Below the pieces are notes generated by a model, which had not been told where the DNA came from, did not search any database, and saw only the letters and a program-made list of their open reading frames with translations. A stretch of 22,151 bases of DNA from a virus. A program made the translations under genes and the position numbers. Where the stretch lies: positions 1 to 22,151 of the IMG/VR virus record IMGVR_UViG_3300027503_000067. One strand, given 5' to 3'. Each line of letters starts with the position of its first letter. Positions within the stretch are counted from its first letter, which is position 1. Of this stretch, positions 1 through 7,553 are shown in pieces.

Positions 1-482
1 TCACACCTACACCAACTATTACACCAACGCCAACACCAACACCAACTATTACACCTACACCAACGCCAACACCAACGCCAACTATTACACCAACGCCAAC
101 ACCAACGCCAACTATTACACCTACACCAACTATTACACCAACGCCAACACCAACGCCAACTATTACACCTACACCAACTATTACACCAACGCCAACACCA
201 ACGCCAACTATTACACCTACACCTACACCAACACCAACGCCAAGCTGTACTTGTTGGACATTCTATAATTCAGGTGGAACAGTTGGAAATGTATCATATA
301 ATGGATGTGGAATAGGTTCTACACAAATAAATGTAGATATTGGAGATACTATTTGTAAATGTGTGACATATGGAACTACTCTAACTGTTAACAGTGGAAC
401 AATTGAAGTAAGTCCTACGTCAATAAATTGTGATGGTGATTTTGACTGTACTAATTGTACAGGTGGTGGAGGTGGTTCTTAA
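1..482 (+). CDS. Thr-Pro-rich surface/fibre protein, C-terminal part (5' end outside window)
   Basis: The reading frame is open from the left edge (first full codon at 3) to a TAA at 480-482. Positions 3-242 encode about 80 residues of alternating Thr-Pro punctuated by Ile (TPTPTI and [10 protein letters not shown] blocks). After this comes a Cys-rich domain of about 79 residues beginning [12 protein letters not shown], with a CKC motif, then [10 protein letters not shown] and a terminal run of five Gly and a Ser. The tract looks like a flexible, mucin-like stalk and the tail like a small disulphide- or metal-stabilised tip. Placement before a glycosyltransferase cassette suggests an exposed virion protein whose Thr residues could be glycosylated; that is inference. 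I do not recognise the C-terminal domain by name, and the N-terminus that would define the protein is missing. Confidence 0.7.
   Translation, partial: TPTPTITPTPTPTPTITPTPTPTPTPTITPTPTPTPTITPTPTITPTPTPTPTITPTPTITPTPTPTPTITPTPTPTPTPSCTCWTFYNSGGTVGNVSYNGCGIGSTQINVDIGDTICKCVTYGTTLTVNSGTIEVSPTSINCDGDFDCTNCTGGGGGS
3..242 (+). repeat. Thr-Pro-coding low-complexity tandem repeat
   Basis: Imperfect tandem repeat of ACACCAACGCCA/ACACCTACACCA hexamers, broken by ACTATT (Thr-Ile) roughly every 18-36 bases. It is in frame throughout and contains no stop. Copies differ at third positions (ACA/ACG, CCA/CCT). The array is a likely hotspot for slippage length change. Confidence 0.9.
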
Positions 483-522
483 ATATTGAATTAATTTATG
501 TATATTTGTAAATAAAAAGTTT

Positions 523-1782
523 ATGATGAGAAGCATACACTCTCCAAAAATATTTGTGCAGATTGCAAGTTATAGAGATTTGCAATTAATACCTACAATA
601 GATGATATGTTAGCTAAAGCCAAAAATCCTAATAATTTAGTATTTGGAATATGTTGGCAGTATGGAGATGATGAGGACATATCGTATTATGATAATAGAA
701 AAAACTTTAGAATATCAAAACATCATTATTCAGAAAGTAATGGATTAGGTTGGGCAAGAAAAATAACAAATGAACTTTATGATGGTGAATTGTATACTTT
801 ACAGATAGATTCACATCATAGATTTGTTAAAAATTGGGATTCAATATTATTAGAAGATTTTGGAGAGGCTTTAAAGTATTCAACAAAACCTATTATAACA
901 ACATATTGTACTCCATTTGACCCAAGTATAGATGAAAGTGAATATATACAAATACCATGTTTAATGTCACAATATGAGTTTAGCAGTGACAAACTTCTTA
1001 TGAGTATGCCTTGGTATATACAAGATTATGAAAGTAGACAAAGTATTATAAGAGCTAGGACTATAAGTGGTCATTTTTATTTTACATATGGAAAGTTTAT
1101 AAATGATGTACCTTATGACCCTGAAATATATTTTGGAGGATATACTGAAGAGACTACATTAAGTTTGAGAGCATTTACTCACGGATATGATTTTTACAGT
1201 CCATACAGAATGATTATGTGGCACGAATATACTAGAAGTTATAGACCTAAACATTGGGAAGACCACGGAGAAGTATCTCAAACAGAATATACAAGCACTC
1301 AAAGAGATATATTTTCAAGAAATAAAACAAGACAACTTTTTGGTCAAGAAGATAACGGTATAGTAATAAATAAAGAATATGGACTTGGTAATGATAGAAC
1401 TTTAGAAGATTATGAAATTTATGGTGGATTTAAGTTTAAGGAATGTCTAATACAAAGATATACTTTGGATGTTAAAGAACCACCAAATCCAATTTCTTGG
1501 GAAGAAGATTTCAAAACAAAAGAATATACTTTAGATTGTGTATGGGATTTACAATTCTTTAGAAATTTTAACTTTACTAAACCTAAATTCTTAACATTAG
1601 GAATACATTCAGACACTGAAGAACTATACAGAGTAGATTTATTAGATGACACTTATATAAATTTAAAAACAAATTTTTATGAAGTTACTATGAATGCTAT
1701 CAAAGAACCTAAAAAAATAGTTATGTATCTATATGACGAAGATTTAGGTTGGAGCAGCAGATACGAAAAATCTTTCATATGA
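523..1782 (+). CDS. GT60-like glycosyltransferase (polypeptide GlcNAc-transferase family)
   Basis: 419 residues. The N-terminal third matches the pattern of the family that includes Dictyostelium Skp1 GlcNAc-transferase and Trypanosoma cruzi mucin O-GlcNAc-transferase: IFVQIASYRD near residues 10-19 (sugar-nucleotide strand), FGICWQ near 41-46, and LQIDSHHRF around 93-101 with the DSH (96-98) as the presumed metal-binding DxH site. WHEYTR and RPKHWEDH lie near 233-248. Those relatives transfer GlcNAc to hydroxyproline or Thr of proteins. Residues about 310-419 form a C-terminal extension I do not recognise. The start is ATG-ATG at 523/526; either Met is possible. It is the first gene of the sugar cassette, 40 bases after the Thr-Pro protein, and its 3' end overlaps the next gene by 4 bases. 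Donor and acceptor here are inferred, not shown. Confidence 0.75.
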   Translation: MMRSIHSPKIFVQIASYRDLQLIPTIDDMLAKAKNPNNLVFGICWQYGDDEDISYYDNRKNFRISKHHYSESNGLGWARKITNELYDGELYTLQIDSHHRFVKNWDSILLEDFGEALKYSTKPIITTYCTPFDPSIDESEYIQIPCLMSQYEFSSDKLLMSMPWYIQDYESRQSIIRARTISGHFYFTYGKFINDVPYDPEIYFGGYTEETTLSLRAFTHGYDFYSPYRMIMWHEYTRSYRPKHWEDHGEVSQTEYTSTQRDIFSRNKTRQLFGQEDNGIVINKEYGLGNDRTLEDYEIYGGFKFKECLIQRYTLDVKEPPNPISWEEDFKTKEYTLDCVWDLQFFRNFNFTKPKFLTLGIHSDTEELYRVDLLDDTYINLKTNFYEVTMNAIKEPKKIVMYLYDEDLGWSSRYEKSFI

Positions 1783-2972
1783 GAATAGCATTTGTAACTA
1801 TAGGTAATAGTCGTAGAAGTAACTATGTTAACGGATACACTATGAGATATCAAGGAGGAAGTTGTTCAGGTACTGATACAAGTGTTATATTGGTTGCTGA
1901 ATATTTAAGTAAGTTAGGAAATGAAGTTGTAATTGCTACTGATGATTTAGAACCACAACTTAAAGAAGAATATATAAATTTAGGAATTTTATACAATTAT
2001 GGATATGAGTATAGAGGAGTATTATATACTAATTTGAATTTTGATGGCATATCAAATAAAAAGTTTGATATATTAGTTAGTATGCTTTGGTTTGAAAACT
2101 ACGATTCATTACCTATATCTGTTAGTAGTTCTGTAATATACTGGTCTCATATGCAATGGATATATGGCATTGACAGCATAGTAGATTATATAAAAAAACA
2201 TAATTTAAATTTAGGTTTTGTACATATATCTGATTGGGAAAAGAAAATGACAGGAAATCTTTCAAAATTTGTACAAGAAAATTTGGGAGAAGAACATATA
2301 AAAATAACAACAATACCTAATCCAGTAATGGATGAAATGTTAGATAAAGTATTAAAAGAAAAACCAATTAAGAAACCTCATAAATTTATATTTCACGCAT
2401 CTTGGGCGAGGGGTGGAGACATAGCTTACTCAGCTATTAATAAACTAGAGTATCAAGATAAAGAGTTCCATGCATTTGATTATTTAATAACAATACCTAG
2501 TAACAATACAGATTTTTTTTATAGACATAACGGAGTAGATAAAAAAACACTGTTTAAACATTTAGCTGAGAGTGAATATTTTGTGTACCCATTATATACA
2601 CCATATCAAGACGTTCATAAGGATACATTTTCATGTGTAGTAGCTGAAGCTATAGCTTTAGGTGTAACGGTTATCACGTATCCTCTAGGAGCATTATATG
2701 ATAATTATAGAGACTATTGTCAATGGCTTCAGCTCCCTGAAGGTTTTGATTTAGATATAATTCAAAACGAACCATTAACTAAAGATTTGGAAGGTAAGTT
2801 TAAAATAGATGAAAATATTATACATATGATTCATTATTTAGAACAGAACCCACAAGTTAAAAATTTTGTCAAAGAAAATGGATATAACTATATTACATCG
2901 AAATACAAATTAGAAAATATAGGTAATATGTGGTATAATTTTATAAATGAACTATATAAAAATGAATCATAA
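1779..2972 (+). CDS. GT4-like (GT-B fold) glycosyltransferase
   Basis: 397 residues starting MRIAFVTIGN. I chose the ATG at 1779, which forms an ATGA overlap with the previous stop; an in-frame ATG at 1749 would only add a non-family N-terminus. It shows the two-Rossmann layout of GT-B enzymes: an N-terminal strand followed by a Gly-rich stretch (YQGGSCSGTDTS), the interdomain IPNPV near residue 200, HASWARGGD at the start of the second domain, and a C-terminal nucleotide-sugar motif DTFSCVVAEAIALGVTV with the spaced acidic residues typical of Glycos_transf_1. It probably adds a sugar from a nucleotide donor in the cytoplasm. Specificity cannot be read from the sequence. It overlaps the next gene by 11 bases, which implies co-translation. 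Confidence 0.8.
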   Translation: MRIAFVTIGNSRRSNYVNGYTMRYQGGSCSGTDTSVILVAEYLSKLGNEVVIATDDLEPQLKEEYINLGILYNYGYEYRGVLYTNLNFDGISNKKFDILVSMLWFENYDSLPISVSSSVIYWSHMQWIYGIDSIVDYIKKHNLNLGFVHISDWEKKMTGNLSKFVQENLGEEHIKITTIPNPVMDEMLDKVLKEKPIKKPHKFIFHASWARGGDIAYSAINKLEYQDKEFHAFDYLITIPSNNTDFFYRHNGVDKKTLFKHLAESEYFVYPLYTPYQDVHKDTFSCVVAEAIALGVTVITYPLGALYDNYRDYCQWLQLPEGFDLDIIQNEPLTKDLEGKFKIDENIIHMIHYLEQNPQVKNFVKENGYNYITSKYKLENIGNMWYNFINELYKNES

Positions 2973-3645
2973 AATTGTTAGTTTTTTTGGAAATAATGTG
3001 CCAAAAGAAATAGTAGTATTACAGAAAAAAGTATTCGATTTTTATGAAATAAATATAGAGCAAATATCTTTTAAGGAAAATACTAATAATGATAGACATG
3101 CTATAGCTATAGAAGATTATTTAGTATATAATAATGATTGGGATTCAATAACATTATTTGATGTTGATTGTATACCAATTAAAAAAGATTGTATAGATAT
3201 AGCTTTAGAATATATAAAAGATAATAAAACTATATATGGTAATGCACAAGCATCTAATTTATTTGATATTAATTTATATAAAACACCTCCATTTGTAGCA
3301 CCAAGCTTTATTAGTTTTACTAAAGAATTGTGGGAAAATTCCAATTGTAAAAGTTTTAAATTTTCACATTACCCAAATCCTAATGGATATCTGACTGAAG
3401 TTGATGTTGCTGAAATGTTTACAAGAGAAAATGAAAAGCAAGGTAATACTATAGTACTAGCATATCCTATAAAAACATTAACAGATTATACTTGGAAATA
3501 TGATGGTAGTTTTGGATATAAAAAATTTAGTTATGGTAATGGTACTGAGTTTGAAAGTGGAACTTTTCACAATTTTCAAATAAGAGTGCCTGATAAACAA
3601 AAAATATTTATTGATTATTGTAATAAATTATTATATGAAAATTGA
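2962..3645 (+). CDS. Small GT-A-like glycosyltransferase, DVD motif
   Basis: 227 residues from the ATG at 2962 (MNHKIVSFFG); an ATG at 2947 would add five residues and deepen the overlap, so I prefer 2962. The core is WDSITLFDVDCIPI near residues 60-73, where DVD (67-69) sits after a hydrophobic strand as in the DxD metal/nucleotide site of GT-A enzymes. Further on come PPFVAPSFISF and a C-terminal ESGTFHNFQIR, consistent with an acceptor-side His. It has no signal peptide or membrane segment. I cannot assign it to a CAZy family by eye. Its position between GT4-like and GT25-like genes, with 11-base overlaps on both sides, makes a role in the same glycan likely. Confidence 0.65.
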   Translation: MNHKIVSFFGNNVPKEIVVLQKKVFDFYEINIEQISFKENTNNDRHAIAIEDYLVYNNDWDSITLFDVDCIPIKKDCIDIALEYIKDNKTIYGNAQASNLFDINLYKTPPFVAPSFISFTKELWENSNCKSFKFSHYPNPNGYLTEVDVAEMFTRENEKQGNTIVLAYPIKTLTDYTWKYDGSFGYKKFSYGNGTEFESGTFHNFQIRVPDKQKIFIDYCNKLLYEN

Positions 3646-4327
3646 TAAGTTTTTTGAAAAAGGTTTTTATATAAACTTAGATAGAAGATACGACAGAAGG
3701 GAACAGTTCGAGAATGAAATGAGTAATTATGGATTAGACAACTTTTTTGAAAGAATTTCTGCTGAAGATTCTATAAATGAAAGTGATTTCGTAAAAAAAC
3801 ATTATTACTGTGCATTAACTTATTATAAATTATTTCAAAGAATTTATGATGAAAAATATGAAAAAATTTTAATTTTTGAAGATGATGCTTATTTTTATAA
3901 TTGTAAAAATTATCGAGGTATTGAATTAGTTGAAACTGCTTTAGATGAGTTAGAATATTTTAGTGATTGGCAAATGATATACTTTGGAGGACATCCAATA
4001 CATAAAGTAGATATAGTTTCTAAAACATTAATGAGAGCACCTACTATATTAGCAACTCATGCTGTAGGATATAAAAGAGAGGTAGTAAAAATCATATTAG
4101 ATAATTATAAGGTTTTTCAAGATTCTGCAATAGATGGATGGTTAGGTCAAAGACAAGATATAGTAAAATATATAATATACCCAATTGCAGTACCTCAAAG
4201 AATTTCTAAAAGTGATTTAGATGCCAGTGGAGATGGAGTTGGAATCAACGGTTTTAAAGATAGTTATAGAGTTGTTAAAAAAAATTATATGATATATGAT
4301 AAAAAAATCAAAAATACTAACAAGTAA
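3635..4327 (+). CDS. GT25-family glycosyltransferase (LPS galactosyltransferase type)
   Basis: 230 residues from ATG 3635 (MKIDKFFEKG); an in-frame ATG at 3611 lies deep in the previous gene and adds nothing family-like. FYINLDRRYDRREQFENEM (residues 11-29) is the N-terminal signature of Glyco_transf_25, in which INL.RR.DR precedes a long helix. KILIFEDDAYF (77-87) provides the acidic EDD metal site. Bacterial members are mostly beta-galactosyltransferases of lipooligosaccharide; eukaryotic relatives glycosylate collagen hydroxylysine. Galactose transfer is the best guess and would give an acceptor for the GT11-like enzyme encoded next. It overlaps the preceding gene by 11 and the next by 32 bases. 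Confidence 0.8.
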   Translation: MKIDKFFEKGFYINLDRRYDRREQFENEMSNYGLDNFFERISAEDSINESDFVKKHYYCALTYYKLFQRIYDEKYEKILIFEDDAYFYNCKNYRGIELVETALDELEYFSDWQMIYFGGHPIHKVDIVSKTLMRAPTILATHAVGYKREVVKIILDNYKVFQDSAIDGWLGQRQDIVKYIIYPIAVPQRISKSDLDASGDGVGINGFKDSYRVVKKNYMIYDKKIKNTNK

Positions 4328-5132
4328 TTATATAACTAGTAGATTACAAGGTAGAACAGGAAATATGATGTTCCAAATAGCACATGGTTTTGCCAAATCA
4401 TTAGAATACAATAGACAATATGTAGCACCATTCGCTGAATCTTCAAGTAAGCATTTAGAAAAAACATTATTTAGAAAAATAGATTTTAATATACCAAATA
4501 CATCAAATAGTGATATTTCTAAATATGTATGGAGTAAATTTGAATATGAAGAATTAATACCTGATAATGAAATACCTACTGTTTTTTGTGGTTGGTATCA
4601 GAGTGAAAAATATTTTGCAAAATACAAACAAGTTATAAAAGATATGTATTCACCAACATTAGATTTTGTTGATAGAGCATTAAAAGATTTTCCATTCTTT
4701 ATAGATTCAACAGTTGCAGCAATAAATGTTAGACGTGGAGATTATTTAGATTTCCCAACAAGACATCCTGTAATTAGTGTAGAATATATAGAATATGCAT
4801 ATACTAAATTACCAAAACACGATATTCTAATAGTAGTTAGTGATGATATAGAATGGTGTAGACAGAATATTAAACTACCAAATGTAGTATATATAGATAA
4901 TTATATAGATTGTGATGGTTTATGGCTATTATCATTATGTGATTATTTTATTATATCAAATTCTACATTTTCTTGGTGGGGAGCTTATTTGTCTAGAAAT
5001 TCAAATAAAGTTGTAATCGCACCTGATACATGGTTTGGCCCTGATATATTAGAAAAAACTGATGATATATATTGTCAAGATTGGATTAAGATACCTACAA
5101 GATGGGAAAATGGTTATATTAAATTAAAATAA
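4296..5132 (+). CDS. GT11-family fucosyltransferase-like protein
   Basis: 278 residues. Three GT11 landmarks are in order: LQGRTGNMMFQIAHGFA (17-33; the family consensus is LxGGLGNQMFQYA), INVRRGDYL (143-151; the GDP-fucose-binding HxRRGDY block) and SNSTFSWWGAYLS (221-233). Family members are alpha-1,2-fucosyltransferases that usually cap a galactose, and the length is normal. Deviations (GRTGN for GGLGN, NVRRGDY for HxRRGDY) leave donor specificity open. The only credible start is the ATG at 4296, inside the end of the GT25 gene. No GDP-fucose synthesis genes are in the window, so the donor would come from the host or from elsewhere in the genome. Confidence 0.85.
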   Translation: MIKKSKILTSNYITSRLQGRTGNMMFQIAHGFAKSLEYNRQYVAPFAESSSKHLEKTLFRKIDFNIPNTSNSDISKYVWSKFEYEELIPDNEIPTVFCGWYQSEKYFAKYKQVIKDMYSPTLDFVDRALKDFPFFIDSTVAAINVRRGDYLDFPTRHPVISVEYIEYAYTKLPKHDILIVVSDDIEWCRQNIKLPNVVYIDNYIDCDGLWLLSLCDYFIISNSTFSWWGAYLSRNSNKVVIAPDTWFGPDILEKTDDIYCQDWIKIPTRWENGYIKLK

Positions 5133-5135
5133 GAT

Positions 5136-6215
5136 ATGATAGATTATTTAATAGTAGGTTCAGGATTTTATGGTTCTATATGTGCATACGAGCTGAATAA
5201 AAAAGGTTACAAAGTATGTGTAATAGATAAGAGAAATCATATAGGAGGAAATTGCTATACTTCAAATAGAGATGGCATCCATGTTCACGAATATGGCCCA
5301 CATATATTTCATACATCAAATAAAAAAGTTTGGGAATGGGTAAATCAATTTGTATTGTTTAATAATTTTACATTGAGACCTGTAGCATCCTATAAAAATG
5401 AAATATATTCATTACCTTTTAATATGTGGACTTTTACAAAATTTTGGGGAGATGCATCACCAAGCATAGTAAAAGAAATTATTAGATTACAATCAAAACA
5501 TATAAATAACCCAAAAAACTTAGAAGAACAAGCTATTAAATTAGTAGGAACAGACGTATACGAAGCATTAATAAAAGGATATACTGAAAAGCAGTGGAGA
5601 AAGAAAGCTACAGAATTACCTAAAGAAATAATAGAAAGATTACCTGTAAGATTTACATATGACAACAATTATTTTAATGATACTTACCAAGGAATACCAA
5701 TAGGAGGATATACTCAAATTTTTGAAAAATTGTTGGAAAATATAGATATTATATTAAATACTGATTATTTTAATTCAGAACTACCTACTCATAAAAATGT
5801 TATATACACGGGTGCTATAGATAAATTTTTTGATTATAAATATGGATTATTAGAGTATAAAACAACTAGATTTCAGCATACTCAAGTATCTGTTCCAGAT
5901 TTTCAAGGAACTGCAATGATAAACTATACAGATATAAATATCCCATATACTAGAATTGTAGAACATAATCATTTTGATTATAAAAAAGTAGACTCTACAT
6001 GGATAACTTATGAATATCCAATAGAATACACGGAGATATCAGAACCCTTATATCCTGTAAATGATTTTGAAAATACTGAAAAATATAAAAAATATAAAAA
6101 TTTGGCAGATGAACTCCCAAATGTACATTTTGGTGGCAGATTAGCTGAATATAAATACTATGATATGCATAATATAATTGAAAATGCTTTAAATTATATA
6201 GATAGTAATTTTTAA
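5136..6215 (+). CDS. glf: UDP-galactopyranose mutase
   Basis: 359 residues, close to the usual 365-390. The N-terminus has the FAD-binding LIVGSGFYGS (5-14), followed by the acidic/Gly-rich VIDKRNHIGGNCYT (29-42) and the family signature HEYGPHIFHT (51-60). VEHNHF, TYEYP and the C-terminal GGRLAEYKYYDM (from 333) complete the Glf pattern. The flavoenzyme interconverts UDP-galactopyranose and UDP-galactofuranose, so the cassette can make a furanose donor. It begins 3 bases after the GT11-like stop and ends the cassette; a promoter-like motif follows. None of the five upstream transferases is a recognisable galactofuranosyltransferase, so one of the less typical ones (the GT4-like or the DVD protein) is the candidate user. 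Confidence 0.95.
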   Translation: MIDYLIVGSGFYGSICAYELNKKGYKVCVIDKRNHIGGNCYTSNRDGIHVHEYGPHIFHTSNKKVWEWVNQFVLFNNFTLRPVASYKNEIYSLPFNMWTFTKFWGDASPSIVKEIIRLQSKHINNPKNLEEQAIKLVGTDVYEALIKGYTEKQWRKKATELPKEIIERLPVRFTYDNNYFNDTYQGIPIGGYTQIFEKLLENIDIILNTDYFNSELPTHKNVIYTGAIDKFFDYKYGLLEYKTTRFQHTQVSVPDFQGTAMINYTDINIPYTRIVEHNHFDYKKVDSTWITYEYPIEYTEISEPLYPVNDFENTEKYKKYKNLADELPNVHFGGRLAEYKYYDMHNIIENALNYIDSNF

Positions 6216-6228
6216 TCTAAATATCTTA

Positions 6229-6240
6229 TATTTATAATAA
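6229..6240 (+). promoter_or_regulatory. TATTTATAATAA motif before the packaging genes
   Basis: TATTTATAATAA, 11 bases before the ATG at 6252, in the short gap after glf. It is identical to the copies at 12861 and 19751 and similar to those at 9856, 14926, 17699 and 18774. It is probably a late promoter element or an AU-rich expression signal; the function is inferred from recurrence and position only. Confidence 0.5.
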
Positions 6241-6251
6241 AACTATATACT

Positions 6252-6911
6252 ATGAATAACAGTAAAACCAAGTTAAAAAAATTAGATTTTTTGAAAAAAA
6301 TTGAAAATTATGTTAATAAAGTTACTGTCTTAAACGAAGAAGTAACACCTCAAACTATTCAAAATTCAAAGTATTTTGAAAGAATAAAGTATTTCCTAGA
6401 TAAACTTGTTCAAACTGAGGGTGGTAAAAATGTAAAAACCATAAACTCTATTAGAACTGCCATAGAAAAATACTTAACAGGTATAAAAGATGTTTCAAAA
6501 TCATCAGCATTGAAATCATTTAAGAGTGGTGTAAATGAATCAAACCGTAAACTATCTAATAAGGATTTAAAGTATTTATTAGAATTTATTCACGAAGCTG
6601 AAAAAGTAGATAAGTTAAAATCAGATAAAAAATCTGATAATACTAAACAAGAGAAAAAATCAGATGATTCTAAAAATTTAGAAAAATCAAAGCAAGATAA
6701 AAAACCTGAAGAAGAAACAGTATCACCTAGTAATAGTGTAGCAACACTTCTTAAATCTTCAGGATTTTCAAATTTTGTGCAAGATGCTTCAAGAATGAGC
6801 TCTAGGAGGGATAAAGCTGAAGCATATATTCAAATGTTATCTGCTTTACCAAGTATATCTGATGCATCTATACGAAAAGCAATTATAAATAAATTTAAAA
6901 CACGAGAATAA
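6252..6911 (+). CDS. Unknown Lys-rich two-domain protein upstream of terminase
   Basis: 219 residues with no family I recognise. Residues 1-120 look helical (repeated KYFxRIKYFLDKL-like amphipathic segments). Residues 121-155 are a charged linker of Lys/Asp/Glu/Ser (SDKKSDNTKQEKKSDDSK). Residues 160-219 form a second compact helical domain ending LPSISDASIRKAIINKF. No signal peptide, Cys or membrane segment is seen. It is the first gene after the sugar cassette, carries the TATTTATAATAA motif and sits 6 bases before the next gene. The place in front of terL is where small-terminase or DNA-binding packaging factors often lie, but nothing in the sequence proves that role. Confidence 0.65.
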   Translation: MNNSKTKLKKLDFLKKIENYVNKVTVLNEEVTPQTIQNSKYFERIKYFLDKLVQTEGGKNVKTINSIRTAIEKYLTGIKDVSKSSALKSFKSGVNESNRKLSNKDLKYLLEFIHEAEKVDKLKSDKKSDNTKQEKKSDDSKNLEKSKQDKKPEEETVSPSNSVATLLKSSGFSNFVQDASRMSSRRDKAEAYIQMLSALPSISDASIRKAIINKFKTRE

Positions 6912-6917
6912 TATATT

Positions 6918-7538
6918 ATGTCGAAGTTACAAAATATAAAAGCTGTAAGACAATTATTAGCAGGAGAACATAAAATGCAGACAAGGACTGTCGTTGGTTA
7001 TGAAAAACCAAAAGACAGTAGTCTGCATAAGGTTGGAGAAATTTGGGAAGAAATATTACCAAGTGGAGATATTATAGAATGGGAACAAAAACAAGGATAT
7101 AGAGTAAAGAGACGTAAAAATCTAAAAGTATTATCAAATCTTAGACAAGAGCTAGAATCGTATGATAAATGTTATGATGATTGCGAGAAAAGAAAAAACA
7201 AAATATATACAAGATATGATAAGCAAACTTGTTTATCACATAAGATGTGTTTAGATTGTTTAACCAGATTCGAAACATATCTAAAAGTAGAAGGTAAGTT
7301 TGAAGAATACGAAAAGAGAAAAAATTATGAATCTTTAGTAGCATTTTTTATAGATGCTGAAAAAGAAAAAGAAGTAATAAAAGCATCATTAGATTCTATC
7401 GAATATGTAGAAGAGGATGGAAGTAGGGAGATTTGGAATTTTGAAAATAAGAAAAATTTTCTAGAAAAGATAGATAATGATTTTAAGAAATTAAAAGAAG
7501 ATATGTTAGAACCTTATAAAGAATATTTTCAAAACTAA
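6918..7538 (+). CDS. Unknown Cys-containing protein, packaging neighbourhood
   Basis: 206 residues, unassigned. The N-terminus (NIKAVRQLLAGEHKMQTRT, then VGEIWEEILPSGDIIEWEQKQGY) looks like a small folded domain. The middle carries five cysteines at 85, 89, 105, 111 and 114 (CYDDC, then C-x5-CLDC), which could bind zinc. The rest is strongly helical and charged. It starts 6 bases after the preceding gene and ends 15 bases before the membrane protein at 7554. I recall similar leading sequences in proteins next to terminase in marine T4-like phages but cannot name a function. A terminase partner is only a guess. Confidence 0.65.
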   Translation: MSKLQNIKAVRQLLAGEHKMQTRTVVGYEKPKDSSLHKVGEIWEEILPSGDIIEWEQKQGYRVKRRKNLKVLSNLRQELESYDKCYDDCEKRKNKIYTRYDKQTCLSHKMCLDCLTRFETYLKVEGKFEEYEKRKNYESLVAFFIDAEKEKEVIKASLDSIEYVEEDGSREIWNFENKKNFLEKIDNDFKKLKEDMLEPYKEYFQN

Positions 7539-7553
7539 AATTTAAATACTAAA

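Noticed and set aside
3-242. Regular short repeats at the left edge resembling a CRISPR or satellite array
   Set aside because: The units are hexamers in one open reading frame encoding Thr-Pro with no unique spacers; they are protein low complexity.
1749-1778. Upstream ATG for the GT4-like protein
   Set aside because: It would lie inside the previous gene and add a non-family N-terminus; the ATGA overlap at 1779 gives the expected MRIAFVT start.
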